Assembly (NCBI GenBank): GCA_015501605.1
Contig: JADNRZ010000013.1
Span: 1,488,001-1,552,000 of the forward strand
DNA length: 64,000 nt
Reading direction: 5' to 3'
Origin: Panaeolus papilionaceus
Taxonomy: Eukaryota > Basidiomycota > Agaricomycetes > Agaricales
Positions within the stretch are counted from its first letter, which is position 1. Every line of letters starts with the position of its first letter. Made by a program: the position numbers and the translations under genes. The notes below the pieces were generated by a model. The model did not search any database, was not told the origin of the DNA, and saw only the letters and a list, made by a program, of their open reading frames with translations. This document shows positions 1-10,574 of this stretch, in pieces.

Positions 1-1391
1 CTCTACATCAGCATCTGGAAATTGAGACGAGGGCGTTGAACAACGTGATTAGAGTAGTATTGGGGAATCGGCATTGTGTAATATTGTCCTACGGTATCGG
101 TGGATTGAATCTTCGCCGCTGGTTGGGTATTGTTTACCGCGGGCTGCCCTAAAAATTACGAGCCTGGTAAGTGCGTATTCAGTGATTATGCAAAAATTGT
201 GACAGAGAGGACGTGCGCTTACACGTAGTGCAGCGCTGGTAGGTTTGGCTGTCAGTTCTATTGCCGAGCGCTCTGATCCTCAATCAGACCAAGTCCGTGA
301 GAAGATGTACTCGAGAGCAACTTCGTTTCAAGTGGACTGTTGATCGATTTTAAAGGCGGACGCATCAGTGATAGGTGTTAGGCGTCCTTCTCTAGCAGAA
401 AGATAACAATTCGATGCCATTTTGAATCATCAATCACGGCCCGCCCACGATCAACCCGCCCCCGTAGCGCTAATGACGACATTCGTCACCCCAAATTACC
501 ATCATCTACGATGTGTTTTTTTCCCGTAAGGCTATGCTTGGCTCTAGGTCTCTTTATGATGGTTTGATCCTTCCTCTCCTTTCGGGCTCAGGCCTTCAAT
601 GAGATGAATTGTGATCCAAGCCTTCATCTCCTTTTCACATCCATTCTGTCCATATCTCCACGATACCCCTTTCCACTTCCCTCAACATTATTATTCCCCA
701 TTTTATATGGATTTCTTTAGATTTGTGCGCCCTGGGGTGGTATTTTCCGTGTACAGCGAGAATTGTGTGACGGCTGAGACCTGTTGTGGTAGCTTTACGA
801 CAACGGGACACGAGACGGCACACAGTAAGCTTAGAGGAAACCACAGACAGTTAATTGTACTGGAATTTCACTGGGGTAGCTAGGTAGAATATTTATACTA
901 CGAAGGTACCTTAGCTAATACGATACGAGTCCTATGGGGATACGCGATCTGCGGTTGAAAGATGAGCGAAGGAATGGATAGGGTTGAACGTTGAGTAGAG
1001 ATAAAGAATATCAAGGGTATACTCTATGATGGAGTTTGCGATGACGGAGTGTTAGGATGTGGAGCCGAGGCAGGGAACGGGGACTGCCGAGGTAGGAATG
1101 TTACAAATTGTATCTGAGGCTGTGACTCGCTGCCTTACTCAATTCCTCTATTCCCTCGACACACCCGTTGTATTGTTCTCAAATTCTATCCATATCATGA
1201 ATGAAATGATGCGTTGGTTGGAGTCTACTGTATGCTCATCTTTATAGAGAGGGTGTCATGACAGAAGGTGCGAGCACATTTGAAGCACGATAGTCAGCGG
1301 TGAGTTGATCTTGAAACTGATATAGGCGTATTCTTCGTTTGCTTTTCCTACACCATGTTACATCACACCATTCAGATTCAGCTACTTCGAC
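1..1391. other. Intergenic stretch, no gene recognised
   Basis: Only short open frames without coding character are seen on either strand. I found no paralog of any other gene in the window, no tRNA fold and no tandem repeat here. The right end is the upstream region of the decayed secreted-protein copy; the place expected for a TATA box (about 1318-1325) holds only a weak match. Confidence 0.5.
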
Positions 1392-1818
1392 ATGCAAATC
1401 AAGCTTTTATCTCCCTTAATCTTTTTCGCCTATGAGTTGGCTCATAACGAGCAGGACGACTCTATGTAGTTCATCTCCCCCCTTCGCATCAGGACTGACT
1501 AAACCTCTCGTATGAAGACGTATTATTACGACTACAATTATATTGTCACTCGTGAGCTGGGTAGGCTTGGATGGATTCGCACTTCATCACCTTAGAGAAC
1601 TTAGCAACGGCGACTTGGCCGAAATCACAACGCGCGAGCTTGTCGAAGGACACGGGAGTTGCCTCACTCGTCATGTTTCTGAGGCTAAAGACGACGCCAG
1701 GAAGCACAAGTTGAAAGCCAGGTCGGAGGGATTACACAACTTTTTGCGGGAGCATCCAAATGGGCTGGCTGGAAGTGGTGCGAAGAAGCGGGGGTCAAGC
1801 ACCAATGGGGACGGCTAA
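1392..1818 (+). pseudogene. Decayed copy of the small secreted protein family
   Basis: This is a paralog of the genes at 2753 and 10011. Exon 1 is still readable: Met-Gln-Ile-Lys-Leu-Leu, a hydrophobic core and FAYELA, matching the signal peptides of the two intact genes. The copy then departs from the family. The splice donor is not in the family position, so an in-frame stop follows at codon 26. In the second exon the RELGRLG region carries 4 extra bases relative to the paralogs, so the upstream YYDYNY part and the downstream GLDGFALHHLREL part lie in different frames. The Lys/Glu-rich middle is shortened and the frame ends with a Gly/Ser-rich stretch. Without transcripts, unusual splicing cannot be excluded, but two independent lesions favour a pseudogene. 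Confidence 0.6.
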
Positions 1819-2684
1819 TGGTATAAGTCCCAAATAATCTTATTTCTGTAACTTTCATACTTAGACCTAGGCGCATCTATCGTGTCTGAAAGCGATGAAT
1901 TGTCGAGATGCTGATTGACGATGCACCGCTGCGACAATTGATGGGGACATATGGATGAAAGATGGGATCATATGTGGGCGGTATTGAGCGGGAGATGACA
2001 GAGATCGGAATGATGATGTGTGTTGAGCCCTGAAGGCAAATTGGGAGAATAATTGGTGGAGTGGATGTGTTTAGGGTAAAGCTGGTTTTGGAATGGATAG
2101 ATCAATTATGTCCATGGGCGATATGAACAATACCGACGATGACGGGACATAACCACGAATATAGTTGGGGGTAGATCGTCTCATGGATCATTCGTTAGCG
2201 ACGTTTGTGCATGCACAGTCGTTAACCACACTAGCTTCAGCCATAAAATAAGTACAAGAATTACAAGAATGAAGTGTCGCCAACATCAAGGGTATTCAAC
2301 AGACCCGTGTTTATACGAACGAACATGATCGTGGATTTGTGAGCAGAATAGGTGGTAATTCCAAATGGGCTAATTCTCGGGCTGCTACGGGGGCGTAAAA
2401 CTGTTTGCGAAACACCATTGAACTTCGAATTGCAGGTTCAACCCCCATAAGGCCACCTATGGGTCGGTGACACCGAAGAAACCCGTGATAGGTATTGAAA
2501 AGGCAATGAATGATGTCAACGAGATGTGTTGCAAAAGATTGTGGTGTTCAGTGCCTTTCACTGCATCGTTGCGACCCTCTAGTCCCTAAGATTGAATAGT
2601 GAACAGCCTGCTTCCAAGGAGGTACTTAGTCACGGTCAATGATTAGGAAATGTTTCGTATCATCGAGTTCACATCTTGGGAACG

Positions 2685-2691
2685 TATAAAA
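2685..2691 (+). promoter_or_regulatory. TATA box of the secreted-protein gene at 2753
   Basis: TATAAAA lies 68 bp upstream of the start codon, the same distance class as the other TATA boxes in this window. Confidence 0.6.
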
Positions 2692-2752
2692 CGACTCCTC
2701 CGAAGGAACATTAAAGCACCAATTACCTCTCATTTCACCTACAGACTCAAAA

Positions 2753-3322
2753 ATGCAACTGAAGCTCTACTCATTACTCTTTGTCGCCCTTGAGCTGGCT
2801 CTATTGACCACGAAAGGCATGGTACGTGTAACCCTATACAAGGGTTTTAAATTGATCTAATGCTTTGAATTTCAGGCATACTACGACGACGACTATGAAC
2901 TTGCTAGTCGTGACCTCGGATTGGATGGATTCGCGCACCATTACCTCAGGGAGTTCTACGACAGCGACCTGTCTCACGTCGCAACAAGGGATCTCGTGAT
3001 CGAACTCGAAGGACGACTCTTTCGCCGTGGGGGCTCCGGCGGCGGCAACAAGAAACACAAGGGAGTTGACTGGTCAAAACTGTCTGTTGGCGACTTGGAG
3101 ACGAAATTAGCGGAGATTACCGGGCACTTGACTGGCGCAACACCAGACCAGAAGAAGAAATTTGAGAGACAGATCGCAGCGTTGAAAAAACTCATCTCGA
3201 AGAAAGGAGGATCAATTGGTGGTGGAACTGGAGGAGGGACCGCAGCTGCAAAGACTGGTGTTGACTCCACCGCTGTTACTGATGGTACCCAGGACCCGAA
3301 TGCTGGTACCCAGTCCACCTAG
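2753..3322 (+). CDS. Small secreted protein, family A (171 aa, 2 exons)
   Basis: Model: join(2753..2821, 2876..3322) with a 54-nt GT-AG intron. The first exon codes for a signal peptide of about 20 residues (basic start, LYSLLFVALELALL core). Exon 2 begins AYYDDDYELASRDL, followed by the family core LDGFAHHYLREFYDSDLSH and ATRDLVIELEGRLFRRGG, a Lys/Glu-rich amphipathic segment that may form a coiled coil (about residues 85-130), and a Gly/Thr/Ala-rich tail. There are no cysteines in the mature part. The repeated Arg-Asp/Glu-Leu triplets (SRDL, TRDL) are conspicuous. It has an intact paralog at 10011 and a decayed one at 1392. I do not recognise a named domain. Export from the cell is inferred from the signal peptide alone. 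Confidence 0.75.
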
Positions 3323-4209
3323 TTAGCCATGTGGCTTGTAGTATATCATCATATCACGGGTATATTCTTTGTATCTACTCCTCCATCATGGCGCATATCG
3401 GCATTTTATTTTATTTTATTCACATTTAAACTGACAGCAAAGACGTCTGCCAGTGAGTAAAACAATATCTTGTGGGCTCGGTTAAAACTCGAAGGATGTT
3501 CCCTATCTGTCTATCATTTTACGCAGAAAGCTTTCGGAAGTCTGGCTGTGGACATCATTTTCCTGACATGGTCAATGATGGTCATGATGTTTTGTCCCCA
3601 GGTACTGCGCTTTCCATGTTCTGTTTTGCCCTGAACTGCTATTCGTGAACCTCGTGCTTGTGCCCGTTTTTATATCATTTTTTCTTGTCGTATGTTTGCA
3701 TTTTTTATAACACCTCCTTAACTTTCATAGTCTCCATTGACCGAATTTTCCTACGGTGTGTGAGGATAACGCAGCATAGCGCGTTGGAGTCGGCCTACTT
3801 ATCGCCCATCTTCATGCATGCGATAGGGGTGGGAAGGTTCTCGTCATCAAATTGCAAATTGAAATTAATCTGGCCATCAACCGGGTATGAAAACAACCAC
3901 CGTGCTTGTCCGCGCGGCTGCGCCTGAGCTGGACGTTTATCGTCCGTCCCCCTTTATCTTTCGAATATTAGTCGTTATTAGCCACATAGGTCTATGGTTT
4001 ATGGAGGGTGCTGGGTGAAGGAATATCGTAGTAATTTTTATTAGGAAACAAGATTGGTTAGACGAGGTATATTACTATTATGTGTGAGGCACGCACTATG
4101 ATGGTGATTTCTTCGTCCTGGAACTAATACCACTTTTCTCAGTATGTTTATTCACAAGAATGGGATTTTCCTTATCTCACAGCTCAACCTAACCTCTCGC
4201 GCTTCACAG
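3323..4209. other. Intergenic, no gene recognised
   Basis: A/T-rich stretch downstream of the secreted-protein gene. The open frame at 3658-3927 has no homolog in the window and no typical splice or signal features. Confidence 0.4.
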
Positions 4210-4305
4210 GTCACCGATGCCGAACGCCAAGCGTATTACGTCCTCTCGCACGCCGTGGTGCTTGTCATCCTTTCGATTCTGATCCTCTCCGTCTTCTTGG
4301 GTTAA
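4210..4305 (+). other. Orphan last exon coding for a C-terminal membrane segment
   Basis: A CACAG acceptor is followed by 31 codons and a TAA. The peptide starts VTDAERQAYYVLSHAVVLV and continues as a strongly hydrophobic segment ending in FLG. This reads like the last exon of a tail-anchored or multi-pass membrane protein. No convincing upstream exon could be found between 3323 and 4209, so it may be a fragment left by a rearrangement, or its upstream exons may be very short. Confidence 0.35.
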
Positions 4306-4506
4306 TTCACATTGAATTTCACTTGAGCGTAGATTGAAGGAGGATAGTATAGTCATCATGGAAACAAGTATAGAAGATGGTACGCACGTCTAAAAGGTGA
4401 AAACGACGACACCATGATAAAACCGTTACAAACACCAAGGGTTATTATTACAATTTCCTCTTTCCAAGATTTCGGAGCACATGTTTTGGACGATATCTGA
4501 GACGAA

Positions 4507-5230
4507 TCACGAAAAATTGATCTGAGCGGAACCGGTGTCGAAATGGCTTTCTACAGCGACAACCTGGAAGTTATGCGAGCTTCCAAGTCTCATACTAACG
4601 TTGGCCCAGGCGTTGAAGTGACATGAGGTGGTGACGCTTCCACCAATACTATTGCCGGGTTCCTTCTTGGGGTTACGAACAGACCAAAACTGCTGGAAGG
4701 TCTGAGTACCGTCGATAGATGGCTGGTTGACACGAGTGGTCTGGAGGATGTCGTAGTTGGCTCCATCGCAATACACGCTTCCCGTCTTCTGAGCAGCAGA
4801 GGACAGGTTGTAGGATCCGTAGGACTCGACGATGCGGTATTCAACGAGTGGGTTACGAGTCCAGCCATAGAGGGACAGCGAGCTGTTTCCGTTGAAGTTG
4901 AAGTTTCCATTGTAGCGGGCTGTCCTGTTCATGGGTCATCAGCATACCAGTGTGGCGGACGGTGGAATGATGATCATCGAACCTGGATCCTCCTGGGTTC
5001 CATTCCTTTCCGAGAATGACATCGCTGCTCCCCGTTAAAGATATTACGTAGGAATAACCATAGGGGCCACCGACATATGTTACTGGGAGTCCGTTCACTA
5101 TGTAATAGATGTATGGCCCCACGGGCTGTGTCGACTGACGAGGTTCCAAGCCCACAGAAGGTAGAGCAGAGCATTCAGGAATTAACAAAAACCCGTTGAC
5201 TATGATGGATACAAACTTGAAAACGAACAT
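4507..5230 (-). CDS. Divergent GH11 (endo-beta-1,4-xylanase-like) protein, copy 1, 221 aa
   Basis: Model: complement(join(4507..4924, 4983..5230)), with a 58-nt intron at the same place (inside the Arg codon of NPGGSR) as in the canonical xylanases at 19191 and 22332. A signal peptide of about 22 residues is followed by a short pro-region and a GH11 jelly-roll domain. The two catalytic glutamates are kept: E111 in [12 protein letters not shown] and E208 in [13 protein letters not shown]. Several substrate-groove residues are changed. The SWWTDG motif of the canonical copies is replaced by YYIVNG, the EYY tyrosine next to the nucleophile is Arg, LNWSGNG became ISLTGSS, and the GY after the acid/base Glu is SH. 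It may be a weak or re-purposed xylanase, or a carbohydrate-binding relative. It forms a tandem pair with the gene at 6690, in the same orientation. Confidence 0.8.
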
Positions 5231-5277
5231 TGTAAGGAGGGTGGGCTGTTATTTCAGGGTTAACAATCATCAGCGCT

Positions 5278-5284
5278 TTTTATA
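5278..5284 (-). promoter_or_regulatory. TATA box of GH11-like copy 1
   Basis: TATAAAA read on the minus strand, about 50 bp upstream of the start codon. The surrounding CGTATAAA is shared with the other three GH11 promoters. Confidence 0.55.
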
Positions 5285-5671
5285 CGTTCGAAATCTACGA
5301 TGAAATTTATCATATCTACGCACGAACGAGGTAGGATATGCAATTGCAGTGCCCATGCGTATAAGCTCAGGTGCGTATGTCCAACTCTATAACCTTCGGA
5401 GAATATTACAATGGCATTTGATTCTTGTCTTCAATCCAATTATATGGAATATGGTGACTCTGAATTGCGTCGACTACTTGGCAGACATGAATAACTTGCA
5501 ACGGAGAAACTCCCAACGGCAACCGTGCCGCATGCTATTTATAATATCTCCCAATATTTCGATTAATGATTTGTGTCGTTGAGAGATCAACCGAGGCACT
5601 GCAATGATTAATTGTATTCGCATGTAACCTTGCGTATCCGGTGAGGCGCCCGTGCTTCAAGGAACTATCTC

Positions 5672-6199
5672 TTGCGTCTTTCCGTTCGCTCGTCATCCAG
5701 AGGAGGTAGTAGCCTAGAGGCTACAGCTTGGGGGTGTAAAGAGGGCGATGGCCCGAAGACCACTGCCCCACTTCCCAGGTCAAGAGCCAATGGTCGGATG
5801 AGGATGCGCCCCACCGTGACCAATGGCTCTCTACCCCTAGGCTACCACTCGAACCTGCACAGATGAGAGAGGGTACAATGTTTAACTTATATCTTATCAC
5901 ACCAAACCAAAATACCCTCATATCTAAGGGTGTGATTTGGTTGAGACTTTTTCAAGCAGAGAGAAGAGATGAACTCAGATGGTATTAGCCGTGAATCTTC
6001 TTCCCAGGTTAGAAGGAGAGGGTGGGTGGGAAAAGAAATTAAAAGGATAAAGATATAGAGAGCCGAGCGAGAGACGCTGAACCGGCGAGAAAGCGAGGCG
6101 GTAAAGATAATACAGATACGGAGTGGAATGGATGGCGAGTGTTGCGGCTCGCTCACGTGACCAAGAAGAGCGATCTGTGCGAGCACAGATCTTCTCAAT
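5672..6199. mobile_element. Insertion of about 0.53 kb, present beside GH11-like copy 1 only
   Basis: The upstream regions of the two GH11-like genes are homologous, and both read CTTCAAGGAACTAT and then CCATTCACCCAA. In copy 2 these blocks are almost adjacent (7863-7890). In copy 1 about 528 bp separates them. The extra DNA contains a foldback made of 5702-5725 and 5828-5855 (both around TAGCCTA, in inverted order). Its right end (6060-6199) shares GCTCACGTGACCAAGAAGA and flanking similarity with 9190-9350. A non-autonomous element or solo repeat is likely; no transposase frame is present and target-site duplication is unclear. Confidence 0.5.
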
Positions 6200-6689
6200 C
6201 CATTCACCCAATTCGGCGCAATACAATGATATGCCCGAAGCTTGGGAGAGCCCTCCTAAATACACTTGCGAGCTGAAATTTATAAGGAAGATACTGACAA
6301 CTAAATAGATCCAGGAGCAATGTTGTGCTAACTTTTTTTAGACCCATGTATTTCTACAACTGTGAGTATTCCATTTTATCGAAGCAAAACATAACCTCGA
6401 AACCTTAGATGATAGTCTCATACCGTGCTTTTTAGATTTACCGCCTTTTAATGTTGTTATGAGATGAGTTAAGGATATTATCCACTTTGTTCCTATGTAT
6501 CAGTGGACTACCGTTTGCGAATCTCGCGGACGAGCTGTTGGAATGAAAATGGCAGGTATTAAAGGACGAAGACGGCGAAATGATGAATAAAATAGCCGGC
6601 AAAGGTGCTACATGAGAGGGGAAAGAACTGGAGACGTTGATGTGGATGGAAATTAGGGGAAAGTAAGAGAGAAATCGAAAAATTGGTGC

Positions 6690-7430
6690 TTAATGAGAGA
6701 CATTCATCTGAACAGAACCTCCATCGAAATGACTTTCTAGAGCGACAACCTGGAGATCATGCGAGCTACCAATTGCCATACCGACGTTGGCCCAGGCGTT
6801 GAAGTGGCACGAGGTGTTGACGGTTCCAGTGATAAAGTTAGGCTTCTTCCTGGGGTTGCGAACAGACCAGAACTGCTGAAAGGTCTGAATGCCGTCAATG
6901 GAGGTTGCGTTGAAGCGCGTGGTTTGAAGGATGTCGTAGTTAGCCCCATCGCAATATACACTTCCCTTATTCTGAGCGGCAGAGGACGGATTGATCGAGC
7001 CGTAGGACTCGACAATGTGGTATTCGATCAATGGTTCACGAGTCCAGCCATAGACGCCCAATGAGCTATTGCCGTGGAAGTTAAAGTTTCCGCTATAGTG
7101 GAGTGCCCTGTAGTGCCCTGTTGTGTTGCTCATCAGCTTCCTAATGTGACAGACGATGGAATGATCGTCATCGAACCTGGATCCTCCTGGGTACCATCCC
7201 CTCCCAAGAATGACATCACTGTCTCCATATAAATCGATGCGGTAGTACAAACTAGAGGGTACGGTGGCACCGCCATCACCGATGTACCTTTCTGGGTGTC
7301 CGTTCACCATATAATAAATATAGGGACCGCCTCCTTGCCGACCCTCCAAGCCTCTAGAAGGTAGACTAGCGCTTTCGGATATTAGAATTAACCCGCTGAA
7401 TATAACGGCAAGAATGCAGAAAGGAAGCAT
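6690..7430 (-). CDS. Divergent GH11 (xylanase-like) protein, copy 2, 223 aa
   Basis: Model: complement(join(6690..7107, 7177..7430)). The start at 7430 aligns with the start of copy 1; the open frame runs on upstream but has no signal peptide there. Signal peptide (MLPFCILAVIFSGLI), short pro-region, then a GH11 domain. The nucleophile E113 (PLIEYHIVESYG) and acid/base E209 (VALESHFDGGS) are kept. The SWWTDG motif is replaced by YYMVNG and the EYY tyrosine by His. The intron sits at the family position, but two acceptors lie 10 nt apart (CAG at 7118 and at 7108) because a GGGCACTACAG-like stretch is duplicated. Only the downstream one gives a frame aligned with copy 1. That intron is 69 nt with no stop, so a retained intron would also give a full-length protein (246 aa). 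Function is uncertain for the same reasons as copy 1. Confidence 0.78.
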   Translation of the reverse strand: MLPFCILAVIFSGLILISESASLPSRGLEGRQGGGPYIYYMVNGHPERYIGDGGATVPSSLYYRIDLYGDSDVILGRGWYPGGSRFDDDHSIVCHIRKLMSNTTGHYRALHYSGNFNFHGNSSLGVYGWTREPLIEYHIVESYGSINPSSAAQNKGSVYCDGANYDILQTTRFNATSIDGIQTFQQFWSVRNPRKKPNFITGTVNTSCHFNAWANVGMAIGSSHDLQVVALESHFDGGSVQMNVSH

Positions 7431-7500
7431 CGTGAGGAGCGTGTTACCCTGTTGCTGGGATGCCTGCGAAGACGTGACTAACAATAAGCATTACATTACC

Positions 7501-7507
7501 ATTTATA
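7501..7507 (-). promoter_or_regulatory. TATA box of GH11-like copy 2
   Basis: TATAAAT on the minus strand, about 70 bp upstream of the start at 7430, within the block conserved with copy 1. Confidence 0.5.
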
Positions 7508-8100
7508 CGTACGAAATCTACGACGAGGTTTAAGCATAGATGATTTATTGAATCTAAGTCTACCTTCTGTAGAGCATGTTCGAAGTGTAGAAGCCCAAAT
7601 CTATCACCCTCGGATAATATTTCAACGATCTTTAATAATAGCACTAATTCAATTCCATCGAACATAGTGGTTCTGAAGGTGTCAAGTGCTTGTCAATGAC
7701 AGATGTGAATAACTGGCAACGGAGAAACTCTCAACAGCAACCGTCCTGCATGCTATTCTTACCAACCCTTGCCATGGGGATTGAATGATATGCGTCAATA
7801 AGAAATCGACCCCGGCAGTACAGTGGGTAATAGCATCCACATGCATCCTGTGCGCATCCGTACTTCAAGGAACTATTGTCCATTCACCCAACTTAGTACT
7901 ACAGAATTGATGATACGCCCGGTGTTTTGGAGAGCACTCTCGAATGAACTTGGGCGCTGTAATGTATAGTGAATATATTGACAACTAAATAGATTCAGGA
8001 ACAATGTTGCACTGAGTATACCTAGCCTTGTGCAATAACCTCGAAACCTTGGATGATACTTTCAGGCCGTGCTTTGGGAATCCATCCCTTTGTATTTCAT

Positions 8101-9931
8101 TCGTCAGGTCGTCGCCATTGTGGTACAAGGTTCCGGAGCAAATTACTTTTGGCTAGTCACGAGAACAGCATCATGTCAATAATAGAAACAGAAAGATGTC
8201 ATTAACGTTAATTATCTCCTTATCAATTCTGATAGACAAACTTGAATGCACCCAGTGAATTTTGGACTCCTCTACAACATCATAGCATGTGCACACACTA
8301 CTCTACTACTCAGTGGAAACCTTTCTGCACTGATATCCTCTGCTTAATGATCTTTATCTCTTCTCGAGAACCCTTTTACATGTGCCTTGACTAAGGTTTT
8401 ATCTTAATGGATGAACCACAGACATGGTAAGTATGAACTGACAAGGGTGACACATGCAGTAAGTCACGAAAGGGCTCTAAAGGAGCATTCAGATTGAAAT
8501 GTGTAAAGACGAGAGCTCTATTTGGTGATTGATAATACTATATAATTTTAAAGTGTAGGTGGACCCTAGTGCGTAAACCTTCATCAAAGGGTGTCCAATT
8601 ATGCTTGTTAGTTGAGCTGGCTGTTTGTTCCGTGTAGTGTTACTAGATGTACTCGTTAGCACATAGGTTTTATGGGGAGGAAAAGGGAGTCTTAGGGAAG
8701 GTGGATCACACTGGGTCGCTGGCAGCAGTGAAATGGCGGCGTGCTACCACATCGCATATTTGTCGACTTTAAAGTTTAGAAGTTGAGTCGTCATAGTTTG
8801 AGTGTGAGGGTGAGATCGATAATCTGAGAGGATCTAAGAGTGAACTATGTCGAGTTAGGGAGTGAATCCACAGTGTAAAGAACTCTAGGAGACTAGGGTA
8901 GAAATATAGCGATCAGTGGATAAAAAGGTATCGTCGCCCATGTAGTGTGGGGTTCAATTTCCATTCCAAATTCTGTGTAACCTGTTGCCAAATTATAAAT
9001 CTGGATTACAATACATATGATGCGTGTAAGTTTCGTGTTTTCGGTTCACTTGTGTTGGTGACTGTACTTGTGGTGGTTTTACGACGCAAGGCGAATGTCG
9101 AGCTGGCACTGGATGATCGGGGTTCCTTTTCGTTGTGCAATAGGGATGTAGATATTTCGCCGTAGTTTAGCTGGGAGAAAAAGAAAAAATAAAGAGTGAA
9201 CCGAGAAACAGATGTCGCCCAGACCACGGGTGAGGCAATGTACCCAATAGTAAAAAGGAGACATATAATGGTACTAATGGAGTCGCTCGGGGTTCTGGCC
9301 CGCTCACGTGACCAAGAAGACGAGTCTGTGTGCGCTCATGATATCCTTCAAGTTTGTGCGTGTGTGTCGGAGATGGGTTATAATTTTGGGAATGCGCGCA
9401 GGCCCAAGCTGACGAAGACTCAAACATCACCATCCCACCTCACCCCCCTTGAATATGATTCGTGGATGCAGGTTGGGATGATGCAGTGTTACTTTCCTTC
9501 TGATCAACACCATCGAAAGTACGCAACGTCAGTTACCAGTATATACTATACCAACAAATAAGGTATAGTCGATGAAGTTGAAGATTTGGACTTTTCAGAT
9601 GGGCTAGATCGGTGCCATGTATGGAGGTGAAACCGTGGGTTGGTCAGGTTCAATAAAAAGGAGCACTGAAGTGCAGTCATGAATCTTCCGCAGGTCACAT
9701 ACCAGAATGTTGGGCTGTGTGCAGTCGCCGAGTAAAGCCGCTGATAAGTATTCAGGTGGAAGTACATAGGTAACAACGAGACATCTGTGATTTCATGCAC
9801 ATAAACTTCATCAATACAATACAATAGTCCCTGGGTAGAAGCTGCCACCTCAGGCGTGTTTTGACGGTCGTCGACGACATAGGCACTGAAATATTTCGCA
9901 TCATAAACGTGATCCACTGGTAAGTAGAAAG
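8101..9931. other. Intergenic; contains one dispersed-repeat match
   Basis: No gene is recognised. Positions 9190-9350 resemble 6060-6199 (shared GCTCACGTGACCAAGAAGA core with weaker flanks). The minus-strand frame at 9546-9974 overlaps the promoter of the next gene and is not supported. Confidence 0.4.
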
Positions 9932-9938
9932 TATAAAG
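9932..9938 (+). promoter_or_regulatory. TATA box of the secreted-protein gene at 10011
   Basis: TATAAAG, 79 bp upstream of the start codon. Confidence 0.55.
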
Positions 9939-10010
9939 CAGCGGTGCTCGTGAAATATTGAAAAACAAACTCATACTACATACTACTTCTTCACCGCTTC
10001 ACATTCGAAT

Positions 10011-10574
10011 ATGCAGCTTAAATTCTACCCCTTGGTCTTCTTCGCCCTAGAGCTGGCTCTATTGGCGACCACCGGCATGGTATAGATCCCAATTATATGC
10101 GGGAGCTAAGCAAGTACCTGACTATATTGATTTTAGGCATACTACGATGACAATTATGAACTTGCTAGCCGTGAGCTGAGGTTGGATGGATTTGCGAACC
10201 ATTACCTTCGGGAATTCTCCGACAGCGACTTGTCGCACATTGCAACACGCGACCTTGTGGTAGAGCTCGAAGAACGACTAGTTCGTCGTGGTGGCAAACA
10301 CAACAAGGGGACCAACTGGGCAACACTTTCTGTTCCGAAGTTGAAGGAGAAATTGATGAAGGTTGAAGGCCTGTTGCAGACGGCGGCACCGGAAATGAAG
10401 GCGAAATTCCAAAGACAGATAGAGGCCTTGAAAAAGCTTATTTTGAAGAAAGAAGGGCCGACAGGTGGTGGAGCTGGTGGAGGGGCCACAGCTGCGAAGA
10501 CCGGTGCTGACCCCAACGATGTTACTGATCCCAATGGTGCCAGCGCCAATCCCCCTGCTAATTCGGATATGTAG
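10011..10574 (+). CDS. Small secreted protein, family A paralog (168 aa, 2 exons)
   Basis: Model: join(10011..10079, 10137..10574), with a 57-nt intron at exactly the family position after codon 23 (GM). The signal peptide (QLKFYPLVFFALELALLATT) and exon 2 are colinear with the gene at 2753: AYYDDNYELASREL, LDGFANHYLREFSDSDLSH, ATRDLVVELEERLVRRGG, a Lys/Glu-rich amphipathic stretch, and a Gly-Gly-Gly/Ala/Thr then Asp/Asn/Pro tail. Conservation is strongest in the HYLREF-DSDLS-ATRDLV block, which suggests the functional surface; the tail varies. No cysteines in the mature part and no recognised domain. Probably extracellular. Confidence 0.75.

Larger units (their letters stand above)
4507..8100. 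repeat. Direct tandem duplication holding the two GH11-like genes
   Basis: Block 4507-6430 corresponds to block 6690-8100. The similarity covers the two genes, their promoters and upstream DNA (ACGGAGAAACTC; ATTCACCCAA; TGACAACTAAATAGAT; ACCTCGAAACCTT). The period between start codons is 2200 bp. The first block is longer because of the insertion at 5672-6199. The proteins have diverged clearly, so the duplication is not recent. Confidence 0.7.

Noticed and set aside
2400..2470. tRNA-like B box (GGTTCAACCCCC)
   Set aside because: Neighbouring sequence does not form T, anticodon or acceptor stems. The same holds for GGTTCGAATTC near 47985.
7431..7484. N-terminal extension of GH11-like copy 2
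   Set aside because: The extra residues destroy the signal peptide, and the paralog start aligns with 7430.
9546..9974. 142-codon minus-strand frame
   Set aside because: It starts only 36 bp from the start of the secreted-protein gene at 10011 and runs over that gene's TATA box; no homolog in the window and no domain.
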